A stretch of DNA of 26,272 bases from DATKEG01 sp035544515 (lineage in GTDB: Bacteria > Acidobacteriota > Vicinamibacteria > Fen-336). The first letter of the stretch is position 1, and every line of letters starts with the position of its first letter. This document shows, one piece after another, positions 23,229-26,272 of this stretch. The stretch is taken from assembly GCA_035544515.1 (NCBI GenBank), contig DATKEG010000101.1, positions 1 through 26,272 on the forward strand. The letters are read 5' to 3'. The notes under the pieces were generated by a model that worked only from the letters and a program-made list of their open reading frames with translations, made no database searches and was not told the origin of the DNA. The position numbers were made by a program, and so were the translations under genes.

Positions 23229-24250
23229 GCGAACTCGGCCGGCGGCGGGCGGCGTTCGCGGCATTGGGCGCCGCGCTGCCGCTGGCCCTGCTGCTGGCCT
23301 CGGCCGCCGGCACCGTGTGGCTCCCCCTCGGCGACCTGCTCGGGTCGATCGCCGCCGCGGCCGGCCTCCGGCACGCGTCTCCTCTCACCGCGGCGGGCGA
23401 GACGATCCTGTGGACGGTGCGCCTGCCGCGCGTCCTGCTCGCGGCGCTGGTCGGCGGCGGGCTGGCCGTCGTCGGCGCCACCCTGCAGTCGGTCTTCCGC
23501 AACCCGATGGCGGATGCCGGGTTGCTCGGAGTGGGTTCCGGGGCGGCCATGGGAGCCGTCCTGGCCGTGCGACTGGGTTGGGCCGCCGACGTCTTCCTCG
23601 CCCTGCCGCTCTCCGCCTTCGCCGGGGCCATGGCCGCCGCGCTCGCGGTCTACGCGCTCGGCCAGGCCGGCGGTCGCGGTTCGGTCTACGGGTTGTTGCT
23701 CACCGGCCTGGCCGTGTCGGCGCTCGCCTCCGCCGGGACGTCCGTGCTCCTGGTCGCGACCGAGGAGTTCCGCGTGAAGACCGTTCTGTTCTGGCTCGCG
23801 GGAGGATTGGAGGGACGCGGCTGGACACACCTGCAGTCCGGGGGCCTGCTCGTCCTCGCGGGCGTGGCGATGCTCGGCCTCCTGGCGCGGCCCCTCGACC
23901 TCCTGTCGCTCGGCGAGGAGGAGGCGGGGGCGCTGGGCCTGCCCGTTCACGCGACGCGACTGGGCCTGCTGGGCCTGGCCGCGCTCGTGGCCGGCGCGGC
24001 CACCTCGGTGGCGGGCTCGGTGCCGTTCGTCGGCCTCATGGCCCCGCATGCGCTGCGGCGACTGGTGGGGCCGCTCGGCCGTCACCTGCTGCCCGCCTCC
24101 TTCCTCGCCGGGGCGCTCCTGGTCGTCCTGGCCGACGTCGCGAGCCGGACGGTGAGCCCGTCCATGGACCTGCCGCTGGGAGCGCTCACCGCGTTCGTGG
24201 GCGCGCCCTACTTCCTCCTCGCGCTCCGCGGGAGCGAGGGCCGGGCGTGA
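23225..24250 (+). CDS. btuC: Cobalamin ABC transporter permease (BtuC-like)
   Basis: A 341-residue inner-membrane permease of the FecCD family with about nine or ten hydrophobic segments. Family motifs are RLPRVLLAALVGGGLAVVGA, the coupling region QSVFRNPMADAGLLGVGSGAA, VKTVLFWLAGGL and the late VAGSVPFVGLMAPHALRRLVG. Length is typical. It should form a dimer with the BtuD ATPase. The GTG at 23225 overlaps the btuF stop (GTGA). Iron-siderophore permeases look very similar; assignment to B12 rests on the riboswitch. Confidence 0.93.
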   Translation: MSELGRRRAAFAALGAALPLALLLASAAGTVWLPLGDLLGSIAAAAGLRHASPLTAAGETILWTVRLPRVLLAALVGGGLAVVGATLQSVFRNPMADAGLLGVGSGAAMGAVLAVRLGWAADVFLALPLSAFAGAMAAALAVYALGQAGGRGSVYGLLLTGLAVSALASAGTSVLLVATEEFRVKTVLFWLAGGLEGRGWTHLQSGGLLVLAGVAMLGLLARPLDLLSLGEEEAGALGLPVHATRLGLLGLAALVAGAATSVAGSVPFVGLMAPHALRRLVGPLGRHLLPASFLAGALLVVLADVASRTVSPSMDLPLGALTAFVGAPYFLLALRGSEGRA

Positions 24251-25035
24251 GCGCGCCCCTGCTCGAGGCGCGCGGCCTGGCCGTGTCCCGCGGCCGGCGG
24301 CCGGTGCTCCAGGCCGTCGACCTGACGCTCCGCGCCGGAGAGGCGCTGGCGGTGGTGGGACCCAACGGCGCGGGCAAGTCGACGCTGGTGCGCGCGCTGG
24401 GCGGACTGCTGCCGCCGTCGGCGGGCGAGGTGCTCGTCCTCGGCCGGGCGCTCGCGGACTGGTCCGGTGACGCCCTCGGCCGCGCGCTCGCGCTGGTGGC
24501 GTCCGAGGACCAGGGTCCCGACGCGCTCGCGGTGGAAGACCGCGTGCGGCTCGGCCGCTATCCGCACCGCGGGCCCTTCCGGTCGTGGACGCGCGAGGAC
24601 GGCGAGGCGGTCTCCCGCGCGCTCGCGCAGGCCGGCATCGAGCACCTGCGCCGCCGGGCGCTGGGGACGCTCTCGGCCGGCGAGCGCCAGCTCGCCGCGC
24701 TGGCGCGGGGCCTCGCGCAGGAGCCGCGCATCCTGCTCCTGGACGAGCCCGCCGCCCACCTCGACATCGGCCACCAGCTCCGCCTCTTCCGCGTGCTCGA
24801 CGACGTGCGCGCGGCCGGCGTGGGCGTCCTGGCCGTGGCCCACGACCTGCCCCGGGCCGCCGCCTGGGCCACGCGCATGGTGCTCGTGGCCGGCGGCCGC
24901 GTGGCCGCGCAGGGTGGGCCCGACGAGGTGCTGGCCGGCGAGGCGTGCGCCTCCGCCTTCCAGGTGAAGGTGCGGGGCCACCGCCTGGCGGACGTCCCCC
25001 ATCCGCTCTACTGGTTCGAGGAGGAGCCACGATGA
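24247..25035 (+). CDS. btuD: Cobalamin ABC transporter ATPase (BtuD-like)
   Basis: A 262-residue ATP-binding subunit. Walker A is GPNGAGKS (38-45), the signature is LSAGE (142-146), Walker B is ILLLDEP (162-168) and the switch His199 is in VAHDL. The Q-loop is odd: aligned with FecE-type proteins (LLPQ), the segment reads LVAS, so Ser86 takes the place of the usual Gln, with a Glu-Asp-Gln just after. The GTG at 24247 overlaps the btuC stop (GTGA), with GGGAGCGAGG upstream as a possible ribosome site. An ATGA junction links it to the next gene. Confidence 0.93.
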   Translation: MSAPLLEARGLAVSRGRRPVLQAVDLTLRAGEALAVVGPNGAGKSTLVRALGGLLPPSAGEVLVLGRALADWSGDALGRALALVASEDQGPDALAVEDRVRLGRYPHRGPFRSWTREDGEAVSRALAQAGIEHLRRRALGTLSAGERQLAALARGLAQEPRILLLDEPAAHLDIGHQLRLFRVLDDVRAAGVGVLAVAHDLPRAAAWATRMVLVAGGRVAAQGGPDEVLAGEACASAFQVKVRGHRLADVPHPLYWFEEEPR

Positions 25036-25916
25036 CGCCGCGCATCGTGACCCTGCTGCCGGCCGCGACCGAGATCGTCTGCGCGCTGGGCCTGCGTGGC
25101 CGGCTGGTCGGCCGCTCGCACTGCTGCGATTTCCCCGGGGACGTGGACGCGCTGCCCGCCCTCACGCGCGCGCGCGTGGACGCGACGCGGACGAGCGGCG
25201 CGCTCGACGCCGAGGTGCGCCGCGTGCGCGCGCAGGCGCTGCCGCTCTACGACCTCGACGAGCGGCGGTTGTCGGCGCTGGCCCCGGACGTGGTGGTGAC
25301 GCAGGAGGCGTGCGACGTCTGCGCGGTGTCGTACGAGCAGGTGGCGGACGCCATCCGCCGAGCGTCCGTGGCCGCGAAGATCGTGTCCCTCCAGCCCTCG
25401 CGCCTCGCCGACGTGGTGGACGACGTCGGGCGCGTGGCGCTCTCCTGCGGCGTGCGCGCGCGGGGGGAGGAGCTGGCCGCGAGCCTGGCCGCGCGTCTGC
25501 GCGCGGCGGGAGGTCCTCCCGCGACGCGCTCGCGCGTCGCGCTCGTGGAGTGGCTCGAACCGCTGATGCTCGCCGGGCACTGGGTGCCCGAGGCGGTCGA
25601 GGCGGCCGGCGGCGCCTACGTCGGCCCGCCGCCCGGCGCGCCCTCTCCCTGCGTGTCCTGGGAGGAGCTGCGAGGCCTGCGGCCGGAGGCCGTGGTGGTC
25701 GCGCCCTGCGGGTTCGACCTCGCGCGCACGCGCGCCGAGGCGGCGCCGTTCGAAGGGCGCCTCCGCGCCCTGGCGCCGCGTGTCCTGCTCATGGACGGCA
25801 ACGCCTACTGGAACCGGCCGGGACCGCGGCTGGTGGACGCGGTCGAGGCGCTGGCGGAATGGCTCCGGCGGCCGGCCCCCGGCGCGTACTCGGACGACGG
25901 GCCCGCGCGCGACTGA
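25032..25916 (+). CDS. Cobalamin-binding-like protein without signal peptide, with CxxC motif
   Basis: A 294-residue BtuF-fold protein (opening RIVTLLPAATEIVCALGL) that starts directly with the first strand, so no export signal is present. It has SHCCDFP (Cys31, Cys32) and TQEACDVCAVS (Cys94, Cys97), cysteines that I recall as conserved in a family annotated as cobalamin-binding or iron-complex-binding protein in several phyla. They could bind a metal or cobalt. The ATG at 25032 is well placed 5 nt after GAGGAG and overlaps the btuD stop (ATGA). A cytoplasmic corrinoid carrier or sensor is inferred. A missed non-classical export route is the alternative. Confidence 0.8.
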   Translation: MTPRIVTLLPAATEIVCALGLRGRLVGRSHCCDFPGDVDALPALTRARVDATRTSGALDAEVRRVRAQALPLYDLDERRLSALAPDVVVTQEACDVCAVSYEQVADAIRRASVAAKIVSLQPSRLADVVDDVGRVALSCGVRARGEELAASLAARLRAAGGPPATRSRVALVEWLEPLMLAGHWVPEAVEAAGGAYVGPPPGAPSPCVSWEELRGLRPEAVVVAPCGFDLARTRAEAAPFEGRLRALAPRVLLMDGNAYWNRPGPRLVDAVEALAEWLRRPAPGAYSDDGPARD

Positions 25917-25935
25917 GGCGGGTCACTCAACTCAG

Positions 25936-25955
25936 GCGGGAGCGCATTCGCCCGC
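25936..25955 (+). terminator. Weak hairpin after the cobalamin operon
   Basis: GCGG, a 2-nt bulge, and GCG pair with CGC and CCGC around a CATT loop, giving 7 bp. No T-run follows, so it is at most a weak or Rho-dependent terminator. The rest of the 102-bp gap between the convergent genes shows only an AGGCGGG direct repeat (from 25922 and 25934, approximately) and nothing else clear. Confidence 0.2.
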
Positions 25956-26018
25956 GGCCGCCGAGCAAGGAGCGCCTCTTCGCGGACTCCGCGGCGGACA
26001 CCTCGGAGAACCCGAGGG

Positions 26019-26272
26019 TCATCGGGCTCCTCGCGCATCCGGCCGCTCGGGCAGCGTGGCGAGCGCGCGTTCGGCCGCGGGCCGGCCGCGCACGGCGGCG
26101 CGCAATGCCTCGGACGTGGCGGTTTCGATCGCGAGGTCGGGGGCCAGGAGGAGTGCGCGGCCCATGCGCTCGGCCATCAGGCCGCCCTTCACGTGAGGCC
26201 GCTGGGGCGCGAGCGCATGGACCAGCTCATGGGCGACGACCCGCCCCAGCGCCATCCCGAACTCCCGCCGCT
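26019..26272 (-). CDS. C-terminal part of a HExxH metalloprotein, cut by window edge
   Basis: Only the last 83 residues are present; the gene enters from the right edge. A HELVH zinc motif is followed by a further His eight residues after the second ligand and then a G-L-M turn (H-x3-GLM). The arrangement HExxH-x7-H-x3-G-[IL]-M matches a pattern I recall in uncharacterised Acidobacteriota proteins with a metzincin-like site. A helical, Ala/Arg/Glu-rich tail follows. The gene converges on the cobalamin operon. Its function and full length cannot be judged from this fragment. Confidence 0.65.
   Translation of the reverse strand, partial: RREFGMALGRVVAHELVHALAPQRPHVKGGLMAERMGRALLLAPDLAIETATSEALRAAVRGRPAAERALATLPERPDARGAR

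Noticed and set aside
22877..25165. Minus-strand open frame antisense to btuF, btuC and btuD
   Set aside because: Arg/Pro/Gly-rich composition, no motif, and opposed to three well-conserved genes.

Overview
The window is a very GC-rich, gene-dense bacterial chromosome segment (about 70% G+C by eye). It shows no transposase, integrase, tRNA, rRNA or CRISPR array. Gene content (M64 metallopeptidase, TonB-dependent receptor with an N-terminal carboxypeptidase-regulatory-like domain, a HExxH protein with an H-x3-G-[IL]-M tail) suggests a Gram-negative of the Acidobacteriota or a similarly GC-rich environmental lineage. That placement is an inference with low to moderate confidence. Genes are tightly packed: nine gene junctions overlap by 1-4 nt, seven are of the GTGA or ATGA type between confident genes, and GTG starts are frequent.

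Left block (54-5620, all minus strand, read right to left): a secreted M64-family metallopeptidase, a cyclic-nucleotide-binding/GGDEF diguanylate cyclase, a secreted protein of unknown function, a small Cys-rich zinc-ribbon-like protein, then transcription terminator Rho, with its own extended -10 promoter and a 10-codon overlapping upstream ORF. An esterase of the COG4947 type lies downstream of Rho, beyond a 62-bp palindromic repeat.

Middle block: gamma-glutamyltransferase (plus, 5693-7429) faces a minus-strand pair, a zinc metallopeptidase-like protein and a D-Ala-D-Ala-ligase-like ATP-grasp enzyme (7437-9538) joined by a TAGTG overlap. Diverging from that pair are PEP carboxylase and a dynamin-like membrane GTPase (9604-14219, plus). 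These converge on a minus-strand run of hemE, hemH, class I aminotransferase, D-2-hydroxyacid dehydrogenase and a TPR protein (19035 down to 14194).

Right block: a cobalamin riboswitch (about 19152-19340) precedes a six-gene plus-strand operon in which every junction is a 4-nt overlap: TonB-dependent receptor (btuB-like), DUF71/COG2102 PP-loop ATPase, exported corrinoid-binding protein, BtuC-type permease, BtuD-type ATPase, and a second binding protein without a signal peptide but with a CxxC motif. The receptor's Shine-Dalgarno sequence is buried in a hairpin, so the riboswitch probably acts on translation. HemE, which uses the branch-point intermediate of heme and B12 synthesis, is transcribed divergently from this operon.

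The most interesting points are the B12 operon with its DUF71 protein and leaderless second binding protein, the ATP-grasp/metallopeptidase pair, the rho leader ORF and His-rich Rho N-terminus, and a recurring TANNNT element 6-8 nt before start codons that suggests leaderless mRNAs.
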